This document shows, piece after piece, positions 24,223 through 36,450 of a stretch of DNA of 64,000 bases. Made by a program: the position numbers and the translations under genes. Under the pieces are notes generated by a model that worked only from the letters and a program-made list of their open reading frames with translations, ran no database searches and was not told where the DNA came from. The stretch lies in assembly GCA_947179155.2 (NCBI GenBank), contig OX359270.1, forward strand, positions 5,694,577 to 5,758,576, given 5' to 3'. Positions within the stretch are counted from its first letter, which is position 1; each line of letters starts with the position of its first letter. The DNA is from Hedera helix (lineage: Eukaryota > Streptophyta > Magnoliopsida > Apiales > Araliaceae).

Positions 24223-25763
24223 TGTTAGAGTTTATGTCCTAGAGGCTAATTATTTGATGTAATTGCTTAACATTTTTGATATTATATTTGATTGAATAAA
24301 TGGATTATTTTATTATGATTTCATTTACTGCGTTATATAAATGTTAACATAATAAAAACCCTTAGAATAATGATACGAATTATATAGCTTTAAGTATGTG
24401 ACTTGAACATGAGATTATATAATTATAATTAGTATCATTGCTCTTAAATGTCCCTAGTCGAGTATCATTGTTAATGGGACAACAATGATGCATTGAGACT
24501 AGTATGTGGATTGACTGATGGCCAAATCTCATTGGTCATAAATATATGAGATATTTGAGTCAATGCATAGGTACATGTTAGAGAACAATGTACTGGACTG
24601 ACCCACCATGAGAATTCTACATGGAGCATTATGCAAAGTGTCATAAGAAATTCTTATAGTGACAATGATGTAATGATCCTCCGACCTGAAGTCACTATAT
24701 TATTACACGAGAATTTGTGTACTTTGATATCATCAAATGTCACCTTTAATAGGGTGGACAATAAAGGTGATTATTGGGTACATCATGAATCGTGTGAGGA
24801 ATATGAGTGATCTAGATGGAATTTAACCCTCCTATATATTAGGGGTGATATCCATAGGCCTTTTGATTGAGTAGGACTATGAAATGCATGACCATGCTCA
24901 AATATTGATTTGTTTCATATAGTCTACTCATTGATCAAGAAAACTCAGATTAAATTATGAATAGTATGACACATTCCATGCCTCGAGTTTAATCTAGGAT
25001 ATAAGGTTAAAAGGATTAAATTAGATTGAAACATTGGTCACGAAAAGGTTGTATCGAATCACCGATCTTATTATTATTTGGGTAGCAGTGATGCATTACT
25101 AGATGCCGCTCACTGTTTATAATTTTATAATATGATTTTAAAATTATTGTCAACATAATAATAACCTATAGGGTCACACACTTAGAACGTAATTAAAAGG
25201 GAATTAATTTAAATTGTAAGTATTTTAAATATGTCAATATGATTGATAGTATTTAAAAATTACGAATTTAAATTAATAGGATAATTTGTATATATGTATA
25301 TTAATTAAGTAAGACTTAATTAAAATATAATATATATAAATTCGGATTTTATTTTTCTATTTATTTTAGGTTTTAGTTAATTCCTATTAACTACTATATA
25401 TATGATATATCAGTAGTCTAAAATCACATAAGGAAAAAACTAAAAACCCTAGCCGCTTTCAGAAAGAGGCTAGAGAGAAAAATAGTTCAGAAATTCTGAT
25501 CTTGGTGGCTAGTACCGCAGATCCCTTTCGTTGCAAATCGTGTGACGGTTCGCAGAGTGTTCGTGTGGATACCGTAGAGACGTAGTCGCTGGATTGCGTT
25601 GAAAATTCAAAGTCGTTTCAGAATTCCATTGTCTCCTGTCCATCTCGAATAATCGGTAAATAATCTAAACTTCTGAATTAATATGGTTTTGCATGGATCC
25701 TGGCTTAGGGTTTCGGAATTTTTTTTAAAATTCCGCTGCTTTCTCTGTGTTGAAACCCTAACA
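24223..25763 (+). mobile_element. Solo LTR, probably copia type, inserted in LTR A
   Basis: It begins TGTTAGAGTTTATGTCC and ends GAAACCCTAACA. It is flanked by a perfect 5-bp duplication TGAAC (24218-24222 and 25764-25768). A TATA-like CTATATATATG near 25394 is followed by a leader-like stretch AACCCTAGCCGC, so it reads on the plus strand. No primer site, coding sequence or second LTR follows. The TGTTAGAG..CCTAGAGG start is common in plant copia LTRs, hence the family guess. Confidence 0.88.
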
Positions 25764-26196
25764 TGAACCAATTAAATTATCTCATGACCAATTTACAAGT
25801 CCACTAGCAATTAAATTAAATTGGGCTTGTTTAATAATTAACTTGGACTAGTCCACTATTAATAAATTCTAAGTGGAACTATAAAATATTATTAATATTT
25901 TACACATTAACATTAATAATCACATTAATGAATTTACATAATCTAATTAGACTTGCTAGGAATCAAGTTAATTGAATTATTACATAACTTAATAATCTTA
26001 TTAAGGTTTTGATATTAAATATTCTAGGTTGATCCATTAATTTAAATAACTCATTAAGTGAACATTCATTTAATTATTTGCCACATAAACAAGTAAATTA
26101 TACTAATACACCACGATTTAATTTAATCATACGTAAAATTTAATTCATAAATAATTAATTTTATTAATATAGGTTAGAATATTCGTGGTCGTTACA

Positions 26197-28322
26197 AACA
26201 TCCTTAGTAAGATCTCGCAAGAAATGGAAACGCACATCAATGTGCTTGCTTCGACCATGCATGACTGGATTTTTTGAAAGCTTGATAGTTAAGCTATTAT
26301 CACACATCACTATGGTGAAACCTTCTTGTAAATGACCTAATTTCTTAAAAATTCCTCTCATCCAAACTGCCTGACATGCACATACTACAGCTGTCACAAT
26401 CTCTGCTTTTGTAGTTAAGAAAGTAACTATGGGTTGCTTTCTTGAAGACCATGAAACTGCACCTGAACTCATCAAGAACACATAACTAGATGTGCTCTTC
26501 TGATCATCCATATCACCAGCATAGTCACTGTCTATGAATGCTAACAGTTCTTCTTCTTCTTCTCCCTTCTTGTAAAAAATTCCATAGTTGACAATACCTT
26601 TCAAATACTTCAGTGCTCTTTTGGCAATCTTTAGATGTAGCTCTGTAGGTTTTGCCATGTATCTGCTAATTATACTCACAATAAACATTATATCTGGTCG
26701 AGTGGCAGTAAGGTACATAAGACTCCCCACAAACTGCCTTTAATACGTCTCATCTACTTTGGTCCCATCTTCATCTTTGCACATCTTAAAACCTGGCACA
26801 ATCGGACTCCTCACTGAATTATTCCCCAACATACCAAAATATTTCAAAGCCTATATGGCATATTTTATTTGATAAATGTAGATGCCATCAGATTTTTGCA
26901 ACACTTTAATACGCAAGAAAATTTTCATTCTCCCCAAATCAGTCATATCGAATTCACTCATCATTGAATTTTTAAATTCTGACATCATAAGTTTATCATT
27001 ACCAGTAAAGATAAGATCATCCACATAAACACTAACAATAAGAATTTTACCTTCATTGCTCCACTTGGTAAACAATGTCTGCTCAAATGGCACTTTTGGA
27101 ATCCTTCACTAATGAAATAAGCTTCAATACGACTAAACCAAGCTCGTGGAGCTTGTTTTAGTCCATATAAAGCCTTTTGCAACTTGTAAACTTTGTACTC
27201 ACTGCCCTTTTTTTCATATCCTCTTGGTTACTCCACATATACATCTTCATTCAGTTCACTATGAAGAAAAGCAGATTTTACATCTAACTGATAAATCCTC
27301 CAACCTCTCTATGCTGCAAGGGTTATAATTATTCTAATTGTATCCATTCTAGCTACTGGTGCAAATACCTCCGTGTAGTCCACTCCATATTGTTGAGAGT
27401 ATCCTTTTGCCACCAGAAGATCTTTATATTTTTCCATTTCTCCACGCTCATTGTACTTAGTTTTGTAGATCCATTTGACTCCAATCTTTTTGGTTCCAGC
27501 TGGCAACTCAGTAAGCTTCCAAGTTTGATTATTCTCAATTGACTTGATCTCAGAATCCGTAGTCATCCTCCATCTTGAACTATTCACTACTTCCTCAAAA
27601 TGAACAAGATCTGTTGACGCCACCACTGCCATGTTTATCTCATTTTCTTCTTCTAACAGTCTCTCTCCACTAACATAGTCCCTCATCCAAATGGGAGGCT
27701 GCTTAACTCTTCCTTCACCTTCATTAATGTCATATTCATTTGCAAAATTAGGAGAAGCATTTCCTACTCCTCCAATTTCATTATTACCAATTTCTCCATC
27801 TTCATCTCCACCTTCATTGACCGCTTCATCATCCTTATTCACATTTGTATTAATCTCATCGTCGCTCCATTCCAAATTCATCAACAGTTGTTCTTCATAA
27901 TTAGCATCCCAATCCCACTGTCTCTCTTCCTAAAAAATTACATCCTTACTAATTACTACCCTTTTAGAGATAGGATCATATAACCTGTAGGCTTTTGACT
28001 CATCACTGACTCCCAACAACACACAACTGAGGCTTTTGTTTTCAAGCTTAGTTCTCCTTGCATTTGGCACATGAACATGTCCTACGCAACCAAATACCCT
28101 GAAGTGCTTAACTGAGGGCTTCACTCAACTCCAAGTTTCTTCTGGAGTTATATTTTTCACAGCAAGGGTTGGACACCTATTTAACACATACATAGTCCAA
28201 TTTACTACGTCAACCCAGAAGTTTTTGGGAATCTTCTTTTCTAAAAGTATAGATCGGACCATATTCATCACAGTTCTGTTATTCCTTTCGGCCACTCCAT
28301 TTTGTTGAGGAGTGTAAGTTGT
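26197..28322 (-). pseudogene. copia pol: integrase C-terminus, reverse transcriptase, RNase H
   Basis: In minus-strand order the segment encodes TPQQNGVAERNNRT (integrase, with the catalytic Glu) near 28290. HFRVFGCVGHVHVP follows near 28080. Reverse transcriptase begins with WKLTELPAGTKKIGVKWIYK (about 27500) and continues with DYTEVFAPVARMDTIR and QKALYGLKQAPRAW. The catalytic YVDD lies near 27025. RNase H follows with SLMYLTATRPDIMF and FIDSDYAGDMDDQKSTS. Frames are broken by a shift between LKQAPRAW and the YVDD part, and by stops, for example after EETWS and before ALKYFGM. RNase H is cut at 26197 by solo LTR A and resumes at 9409. Confidence 0.92.
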
Positions 28323-28867
28323 TGTGACGCCCCCAAATCTGAGCCCACACAGCCCAAACTTGAGTCGTCAAAAGACTACAACAAAATTATTACAACAAAG
28401 CACAACGTACAACAATACAGTGTATAATAATACACAACTAAGTTTTCACTATTATTGCCACACTATTTTACAACACGTGAAGACTACGACAGCTATTCCT
28501 CGGACTCTCACTCCATCCCCCGACTAGACCCTGTTACGTTTTCATCTCCTGTTGAAAAACAATGGAACAAAAGAAAGGGTGAGCTCAAATAGCCCAGTAA
28601 AGAATATCATGACTAAGATAATGACGAATAAATTATCATTAGTCTTCAACAGTTGAGTTCTGAATACAATAGACTACAAGGTTTATATCAAAAACTGTAG
28701 TTAAATTCTTAAACAAAGTTCAGATCAATAATAGCAGCGGAATGAGCAATCTATTAGAAGAATAATGCAGACTATAATGTCCACTCGCTTCTCTTTTTAG
28801 TAAAAATATCATCAACTTTTATCATCTGAAATACCATTAGTCAAGATAATACAACTTCACAGTTCCT

Positions 28868-29030
28868 GGTCATAATCATGCAGATCAACAGTTCATCTTT
28901 GCACTACGGGCCAAAGACATTCAATATAACACCAACGGTCATGATTATACCAGATTCAGCCTTTGGTCATAATCATACCAACCAACAGTTCATCTTTGCA
29001 CTACGGGCCAAAGAGAACATTCACCACGTG
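28868..29030. repeat. Duplicated block in LTR D
   Basis: The phrase AACAGTTCATCTTTGCACTA CGGGCCAAAGA occurs twice, about 100 bp apart, each time after GGTCATAATCAT. Confidence 0.8.
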
Positions 29031-29671
29031 TCATAAAAGACACCCAACAGATGTATCGCCTTTAACCTAGTATATCGCCTTTAACCTATCATCTGTTCAA
29101 CAATTATATCACATCTGTGCCCCCGACCACAGATATTCACAACAGCTTGATTCTTGATGATTAATACAGATAACAGTGATACAAATGATGAACAGAAGAA
29201 CAGCATAAACAATAAGTATCGGAAGTTTACTTTGTGCAGATTCAAATAATGTCCAAATTGCCAACATGATGTGGAGTGAAATTTAAAACTGATATTCAAG
29301 ATCCACAGTTCAGAATAACGATTACAGTTCAATAGAAATGTTCAGAAAATAGGAAGGTTCAGTTGAAATAATGAAATTCAACTATTATGGAACATATAAT
29401 ATTTTCAGGAATTATAGAAGCAATAGTTTCATAATAAGTTTCGATTTAGGTGTATGAAAGAAAATAATATCCCTTACCGTAGCAGGTTTGATTAACAAAA
29501 GGTGAAGGGAATTAATATCCCTTACCATAGTAAGTTTGAATAATGGAAGATGAAAAAGATGGTATCCCTTATGAGTATAAAGGAAAATGATATCACTTAC
29601 GAGTATGGAATAAAAGTGTCATGTGATAATTCGTGTAGACAAATTATTTCCACACGAGACAAATAAAAAGG

Positions 29672-29930
29672 GTTATTCACCAACAGGCGGTAATCCGCGC
29701 CGTAAGGTTATTCCCATCAATTTGAATACGAATAGTTATTCACCAAACAGGCGATAATCCGCGCCGTAAGGTTATTCCCATCAATTTGAATACGAAGAGT
29801 TATTCACCAAACAGGCGATAATCCGCACCGTAAGGTTATTCTCAAAGATTAATAAGGAATGAATACAAAAGGTTATTCACCAACAGGCGGTAAACCGCGC
29901 CGTAAGGTTATTCCCACAATTTAATACATG
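29672..29930. repeat. Tandem repeat, about 64 bp x 4, in LTR D
   Basis: Four units start at 29672, 29735, 29799 and 29872 with GTTATTCACCAA(A)CAGGCG. They share CCGCGCCGTAAGGTTATTC; the third unit is longer. Confidence 0.92.
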
Positions 29931-30590
29931 GAAATAAATGGCACAAGAAAGAAACGATATTATTTTCGAAAAACAAAGAATGATAATCCCTTCAAGTAAG
30001 AAAGAAAATAATATCCATTTATGATGATGAAAAGAATGATACCCCTTACCGTAGTAAGTTTAAATAATAGAAGATGAAAGAATATGATATTCCTTACCTT
30101 AACACGTGACTGGATATAGATTTAAATGAGGTTGATCAACCTATATATTTTTAATAAAATTAGTAATTACCACATATAAATTTCAAGGTGTATGATAACT
30201 AGTATAATATGAACTATCAAAATTATATATATTTAACATAATTTTTGTAGTATAATATAACAACTTTAAAATAGTTTTTAAAATAATATTTCAAAATAAA
30301 TCTTCTAAAGAAAGCTTTTAAAAATGAATCTTCTCAAAGAAGAGTCTTCTAAAGGAAGATTTGTGAATACCGTGAAAAATAGGAATTTATAAAATTACTA
30401 CTCTTTAATAAAAGACTTACTTGAAAATTTTCTGCACTCCTTTTGGCTTTCAAACTCTCAAAATAGCCTTACTATTCTCAGAGAAAACTCATAAAATTCT
30501 TATAGAAAAATTTTATGTTTTAGGTGTGATTTTTCTATTCAGTTGAGCAAGCTATTTATAGGAGAAAATTTTCACTATGCGTGGTAGGTG

Positions 30591-30617
30591 AGCACTGGCG
30601 TGCTGCACGCCAGTGCT
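30591..30617. repeat. Perfect 12-bp stem palindrome in LTR D
   Basis: AGCACTGGCGTG, a 3-nt loop CTG, then CACGCCAGTGCT. It lies just upstream of the TATA-like box in the minus orientation and is GC-rich against an AT-rich background. Confidence 0.85.
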
Positions 30618-31496
30618 GAACATTTTCAGCACGCAGCCGCTGGCTGCTTTTCCTTCCTGCACATTTTTGTGCAAATTTTTTTCAAGTGGGTCCTACAGGG
30701 GCCCACATGTTACTATTCACGTTACTATTTTAAATAGTAAAATTAATAATTTTTTTTTATTTTTTATTTTTATTTATTTATTTATTTTTCCTGGGGGTCC
30801 AACATATAAAATAATGCTACAACAATAATTCAACAATAATGTAATAAACACGTTACAGATTATTATTAATTTAATAATATAAATTACAGTATATTTGCTA
30901 CTGTGACAATTATTAGATTTAATAATTTTAAAAACAGTGCAGCAACAATTATTGAGTCAATGATATGAAATATAGTGTAATGACAATTATTGAATCAATA
31001 ATGCAAAATACTGTGTAACAATAATAATTGAATTGATAATATAAAATATTATGCAGTGACAATTATTGATGAAATGATGCGCAACAGTTACGGTGTCAAT
31101 TATCAGACCAATAATATGAGACACTGTGCAATACCGTGTGCTACAGAAAAATACTATAAATTACCGTATGCTACTATTCTTTTATCACCGGTATTTTAAC
31201 AGTTAACACCGTTGACTATTTTTATATAAAAATGTTACTTCTGTCGTTTTCTATATCCGACAAATATTCCGTTGTGGGGTCCACCAATAATTTGTTATTT
31301 CGGCGCCGTCGTACGGCTCGAATATTCCCCGACAAAACGAATATTCCCCGACAAAGCGAATATTGTCCGACAAAATAAAATTTGCACATAACATCCTTAA
31401 CTTTCAATTTCGTCAATTTAACCACTTACTGTTTCAGAAAAATATATATGTGAAGAAAAATTAAATTTTATATTTCATAAAATTCGGGGTCTTACA

Positions 31497-31600
31497 GTTG
31501 TAGTCAGTTGCCTCTTGATTCCATTCTGCTTGCAAAATTCATTAAATTCCTCTGAGTTGAATTCTCCTCCTCTATCAGTGCACAAGCACTTAATGACCTC
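31497..31600 (-). pseudogene. copia integrase core fragment
   Basis: Minus-strand reading EVIKCLCTDRGGEFNSEEFN, followed by EFCKQNGIKRQLTT, includes the second catalytic Asp of the retroviral-type integrase triad. The first Asp region is missing: the sequence upstream (higher coordinates) is CACTA transposase instead. Confidence 0.88.
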
Positions 31601-31607
31601 CATCAAA

Positions 31608-32294
31608 GTATCTACTTGTATCGCATATATCACATGACCTCTTATATTTATTGTCATCACTGTAATATAACATACAATCATTTTCACAAGCATCAATCTT
31701 CTCATACCATAGATTGAGCTTTTTGACCAATTTCTTCACATCATAGTGCGATTATGGTAACTTATTGTCTGCTGGTAAGAACTCCTTCACAATGTTGGAC
31801 AGCTCATTAAAACCTCTCTCACTGCAATCATGCTTGTTTTTTAAGTGTAAAAGCTTAGTCATTGCAAATAAGACCATGTGCTTTCGTGTCCATAATACAA
31901 TGTCGTCGTTGATTCCTGCAATAACTACCGTCTTCCCTATTTGTACTCTACTGGAAGAATGAACTAACAACTTCGACTATCATGTTAATACAGTCATAGG
32001 TTTCGTCAGCTCTGGATGCCGTTTCAAATTCACGTTCATCTAACCAGGTTTTTCCATAATAGATCCATGTGTTATATCCCTGCTTGAACTCATGCGCAAA
32101 TAGGTCGCATATGACATCACTCCTTTTCTTCCATAATTCTTTCACACATTTCTTACAATGAAATCTAATCTCATCGCCGCTGACTTGCTAAAATACAAAA
32201 TTGAGAAACTGTTTAACCCCACAACGGTACTCAGAGCTAAGCCACTCTTATCGGTGGCTACCTTACGTTCCATCCAACTTCGATCAACAGACAT
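31608..32294 (-). pseudogene. CACTA TNP2 transposase, N-terminal fragment
   Basis: The start MSVDRSWMERK (ATG at 32294) and then, after a frameshift and a stop, FHCKKCVKELWKKRSDVICD followed by GYNTWIYYGKTW fit the transposase-associated N-terminal domain. Farther on, LLHLKNKHDCSERGFNELSN and PADNKLP, then HYDVKKLVKKLNLWYEKIDA and CMLYYSDDNKYKRSCDIC, fit the early TNP2 domain. The order and spacing match En/Spm-type transposases. The catalytic core is absent. Multiple stops and shifts make it non-functional. Confidence 0.85.
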
Positions 32295-33880
32295 CTTCTA
32301 CTACGGTCTGCTATATATATATATGGAAAATCAATACATAATCAAGTTGGAGTGTTAATGTATACGCGTGCATATGAGTTTCCTAAATTTATCTCCCATT
32401 TTAATGAGTCAGACTTCTATCCCATTCCTGAATGCGTTGCCCCACTGATCCTAACAACTTAAACACATATTTAAATTTTAAGAAATTTCGACAGCACCTC
32501 CCCAGGGTCTTCAAGTGCACGAAATAGACTAATACATCATAGTCTAAAAATGCACCCGAAGAACATCAAGAGATATCTACTAACCGAAAATTCTCAAAAT
32601 TTAAAGGCGTGTTCAAGTTGTTAACACCGGTCTAAGTGGGATCGAAACATTCAAGAACAGTCCCAACGCGGGGACTATTCGAGATTCACTCATACTAAGT
32701 GAATCCCGAATGGGTTTCTAAAGTTCCAAAACTATATGAAGATAAGCAAATGCAATTAATAATCCTAACAAAAATCAGAAGATATTGGATTAAGTGTAAA
32801 TGACAACAAAATAGGTCAGTTAATATTTGAACCTATATCGTAACATGTGGTATCAAATTAAACAATCTATGAACTACCTAATAAGCATGGTGGAATGTTA
32901 TGAATACCAATGTGAATTTATCATATATATGTGGGCAATATTAAAAATTAGGAGCAATGAATTAGGACATATATACATATACAAATTTATATACTTGTTA
33001 TTATATACATGGACATATATACTTGTTATTATTTAACTAAATAATTAAATATTTTATTTTTAATAACAAATTTAAGACTACAAATATAAAGCTCATAAAA
33101 AGATATATATTATTATTCTTTAGTGAATCTTAATATCAATAATAATTATTAAAAAAAAAAAGACAGAGAAACATCAAGCTTCTAATAATATTTACTAATA
33201 TTGTCCAAAGCATAGCAAAAAAAAAATGTCTCCATCAAATAAATCTCATAATCATTCAAATCCCCAGGAACTAATTCGTATCATAAAAAATTGAATAATT
33301 GGTGAATACCCAACTAGATTACTAAACACTAAGCAAAAACTTGACAATAATCATATACAAAAATATATATCACCAAGCATTATTTATGTACCATTTAATT
33401 AGATAATATGTTAATCAATTTCGGTTATGCCTCCTAGTTTCAATGAAAAGGACAGTAAAATTGACAAAACAGAGCATAAATATGACCAAGAATAGCAAAA
33501 CCCAGATGAGAATCTACCTGAGGCTTATTTATTCCCTTTTTCCATAAGAAATTGAGCCAAATGCTAATTAGTAGCTCTAACCCTAAAATCCCAACATAAC
33601 ATTCATGTTAAATGTCACGAATTTATAAACCCATGAAACAAAAACCTATAAAAATTACCCTGATTAGTTGGCCGATAATCACCAGGAGCTGAGTAGCTTA
33701 GCCCAAATCACCACTTAGTCCAGCACGAAGTGGGGGGAAGAGGGAAATGGAAGAGAAAGTCTATGTTGATGGAGAACGAAGATCAATATAGCGTACAGAG
33801 GGAGAGGGAATCACAAGAATCCAGGCTAAAAATGGAGGGAAGAGGAATTGAAGGCTATCGAGAAATTTTGGAAAAAGGGG
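32295..33880 (-). other. CACTA 5' non-coding region
   Basis: About 1.6 kb of AT-rich sequence between transposase start and subterminal repeats. I see no gene in it. Confidence 0.6.
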
Positions 33881-33894
33881 AGAAATAAAATTGT

Positions 33895-34184
33895 AGACCC
33901 GTCGACCTAGGGTTTAAATTAAAAGAGTTATTTTCGTCGGCTTGTCCATCGAGATTAATCCCCGTCGACCGTAATTCACCAGTGATAACAATTTTCGTCG
34001 ACTATAATAATTGTGTCTGTCAACTTTGACTTTTCCCTCCATCGCCAACTTTTGGCGCCCATTTCTGTTCCATTACCGACGACATTCAATATCGACGGCT
34101 ATGCCGTCGTTTATGAGGGTCATTATTGACTACAAATTCTCGTCGCCTATATCACCATCGCATATGAACTAGTTTTTTGTAGTG
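33895..34184 (-). repeat. CACTA subterminal repeats and terminus
   Basis: CGTCG or CGACG occurs about ten times in both orientations (GTCGAC, CCGTCGACC, CGTCGGC, CGACGGC), ending at the CACTACAAAAA terminus. Such clusters are the presumed transposase-binding sites of CACTA elements. Confidence 0.8.
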
Positions 34185-34831
34185 TACCTTTTCTTACTGT
34201 TAGATGTAAGACTAATCGGACCACAAATGTCTGGATGGACTAGTTGCAATATCTGTGTTGCTCTCCATGTACTCTTTTTCGAGATGTGATCTCGATGCTG
34301 CTTTCCAATCATACAGTCTGTGCACACCACTGTTGAGGCAAAGAGTTGGGGCAACCTGCACACCATCTTCTTAAATTGAAAAGTTCTCAAACCTTCGTGG
34401 CTTAGATGGCCATATCTACGGTGCCAAAGATGAGAGAGGTCTTGCGCAGTTGTGTGAAAGCAAGTGGCCTTTTTAGCTTGTGATTTGGCCAATAAGATGA
34501 ACATTCTATTTGCTGTCATGTTGGTTTGAATGATCAACCCTCTATCTGGATGGTAGATCTTGCACATTCCTCCCTGGATTAAGATTCCTAATCCTCTCTC
34601 CTGAAGCTGTCCAATACTCAAGAGATTGTTCTTCAACTCAGGGACATAAAATACCTCTGTGATAACATGATTCAAACCATTCAAATGCAGCATTACATTC
34701 CCTTTTCCAAGAACATTCATCCTTGTATTGTTTCCCAGTTTCACTAGATGTCTAAAGCTTTCAATTATTTCACTGAACACAGTTTTGTCACCACACATGT
34801 GATTAGAACACCCTGAGTCCAAGAACTATGC
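34185..34831 (-). pseudogene. copia protease and integrase N-terminus
   Basis: LDSGCSNHMCGDKTVF contains the aspartic protease D-S-G site. Downstream are HLWHRRYGHLSHEGLRTF and CTDCMIGKQH, the GAG-pre-integrase zinc-binding region (H-x-H, C-x2-C). The segment ends in GPISLTSNSKKRY, where the CACTA element has inserted. Three in-frame stops (TAA, TGA, TAG) lie just before LDSGC. Confidence 0.9.
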
Positions 34832-35715
34832 ATCTTCTCATTTTACTTAATTCAGCTCCACATACGACATGAGAAACATTTTTTCTTCCTCATATAGCTT
34901 TGTAGAGTTTACCTCTTTATCCCAAGTTGGACATTCAGCTTGAAAATGACCAAGCTTACGACATTTGTAACATTCAACTGTAGCTCTGTTGAAGAATTTG
35001 CGCCCTCTGTCTCTACCTCTTCCTCTGAAAATGTTTCTTCCACGTCCTCTTCCACCAAATCTCTCTTCAATGGTCACCTTTAGAGCTTTTTCCTCCCCAT
35101 TATTCCTGTGGAATTTATGTTCATGTACTATCAATGAACTTTGCAGTTCATCAACTGAAAGTTTATCTATATCCTTAGACTCCTCAATTGAACAAACTAT
35201 GTAATTGAATTTGTCTGTCAAGGACCTAAGAATCTTTTCCACAATTATCATATCCCTCATCTGCTTCCCATACACCCGCATTTTATTAGCAACTGACATA
35301 ACTTGGGCAAAATAATCACTGACATTCTCATCTGCTTTAATTTTGAGGATTTCAAACTCCTTCCTTAGTGTTTGGAGAATTGAACATTCCACTATAGTGT
35401 TCCCTTCGTATTTCCTCTTCATAGAATTTCATATTTGCTTCGAGGTATCCTTCTGCAAGATGGTCTCCAGGATGATTTTGTCAATTCCTTGGAAAAGTAG
35501 CTCTTTACCTTCAGATCCTTCAGTCTTAACTCCTCAAGTCTTTTCTGTTATGTCTTAGTCATGGCTGCTCCAGCTTCTGGCTCCGTATAACCTATTTGCA
35601 CCAGGTTCCAAAATTCTTTGGATCTAAGAAAATTTTCCATCAACATAGCCCAATGATTGTAGTGACCATCGAACCGGTGTATTACTGGTTGGCCAAAGTT
35701 TCCTTCACTCGTCAT
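34832..35715 (-). pseudogene. copia gag
   Basis: The start codon at 35713-35715 gives MTSEGNFGQPVIHRFDGHYN, followed by HWAMLMENFLRSKEFW, the typical copia gag N-terminus. The UBN2-type middle contains MKRKYEGN and LKIKADENVSDYFAQV. An Arg/Gly-rich stretch (RGRGRNIFRGRGRDRGR) precedes the zinc knuckle CYKCRKLGHFQAEC near 34950. An in-frame TAA after MTKT interrupts it. Confidence 0.9.
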
Positions 35716-35789
35716 ATCTCTTTCTCACCTTTGCGTTTGCAACTCACTTGAAAGACTGCGACTTTCTTTTCTTCTTAGGCCCAATGGGG

Positions 35790-35801
35790 GCTTTGATACC
35801 A
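35790..35801 (-). promoter_or_regulatory. copia primer-binding site
   Basis: Minus-strand TGGTATCAAAGC beside the 5' LTR is the initiator tRNA-Met type, with one change from the usual TGGTATCAGAGC. Confidence 0.88.
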
Positions 35802-35804
35802 GAA

Positions 35805-36450
35805 TGTTAGGAATACTATAATCTAATATGGAAACATAAGATCAAGAACTCAAAAAAAACTAAATAAATGACTTAGGGTGCTGTTTGATAGTATCTGAAT
35901 GGGGCTGAATGGCTTAATCGGACAGATTTTTGGGCTGAATGACTAAGTTTAATTTTTTTGGTTGAATGGTTAAGTCCCAGCTGAATGGAGTAAAAAAAAT
36001 TATTATTTTTTAAAAATATTAAATACTATATTAAGTAATATTAAATAAATTTACAATAATTTAAAAAAATTTTAGATGGGTAAAATAGTAAAAATATATT
36101 ATTCAGATGTTTTAGACATGTTACTTATCAACAACTTTTTTTTCCATTCAGTATTCAGAAATGTACTTCATTCAACTCATTCAGATTACTTAAGCATTCA
36201 GAACTATTTCATTCAGTTTTTATCAAACATCCCCTTAGTATTTATTCAAGTTGTATTCTTGCTTAAATAGCCTAACAAGAAGACCTAACAGAAAAACGGG
36301 AAAACAACCCACAATAGCATGATCTAAGCTATGTGGTAAATGCAACAAGGAATTAGTCAAAAAAGATAACAAACAACAACTCTAGTAACTAGAGTTTTAT
36401 TCTAACAGAAAGACTAACAGAAATCATAAACACAAGCAACCAACTCCACA
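35805..36450 (-). repeat. copia 5' LTR (with a MITE inside)
   Basis: Matches the left LTR over its whole length. Removing the 359-bp MITE and its TTA duplication leaves about 284 bp. Confidence 0.88.
35876..36234. mobile_element. Tourist-like (PIF/Harbinger) MITE in the copia 5' LTR
   Basis: Ends are GGGTGCTGTTTGATA and TATCAAACATCCCC. A 3-bp duplication TTA (35873-35875 and 36235-36237) flanks it, and the uninterrupted left LTR shows the empty site. CTGAATG/CATTCAG motifs recur in the interior. It has no coding sequence. Confidence 0.88.

Larger units (their letters stand above)
28323..31496 (-). mobile_element. Solo LTR D, inserted in the copia integrase
   Basis: It begins TGTGACGCCCCC and ends TTCGGGGTCTTACA. 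A perfect 5-bp duplication GTTGT lies at 28318-28322 and 31497-31501. Reading across the junction joins the integrase codons for QLTT and TYTPQQNG. A TATA-like CCTATAAATAGC (minus, about 30551-30562) and the position of a weak copy of the 3' motif suggest minus orientation. It holds no coding sequence. Confidence 0.9.
31608..34184 (-). mobile_element. CACTA (En/Spm) element, one end only
   Basis: Read on the minus strand it starts CACTACAAAAAACTAG at 34184. About 300 bp of subterminal DNA follows with repeated CGTCG/CGACG motifs, and then a TNP2-type transposase start. It ends abruptly at about 31608 inside the transposase, joined to copia integrase. No second CACTA terminus is found, so a deletion removed most of the element together with roughly 130 bp of integrase. 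Confidence 0.85.

Noticed and set aside
29672..29930. CRISPR-like array
   Set aside because: Units are contiguous tandem repeats within a plant LTR, without unique spacers or cas genes.
31640..31680. CACTGTAATATAA as the second CACTA terminus
   Set aside because: It lies inside continuous TNP2 coding similarity (CMLYYSDDN), so it is not a terminus.
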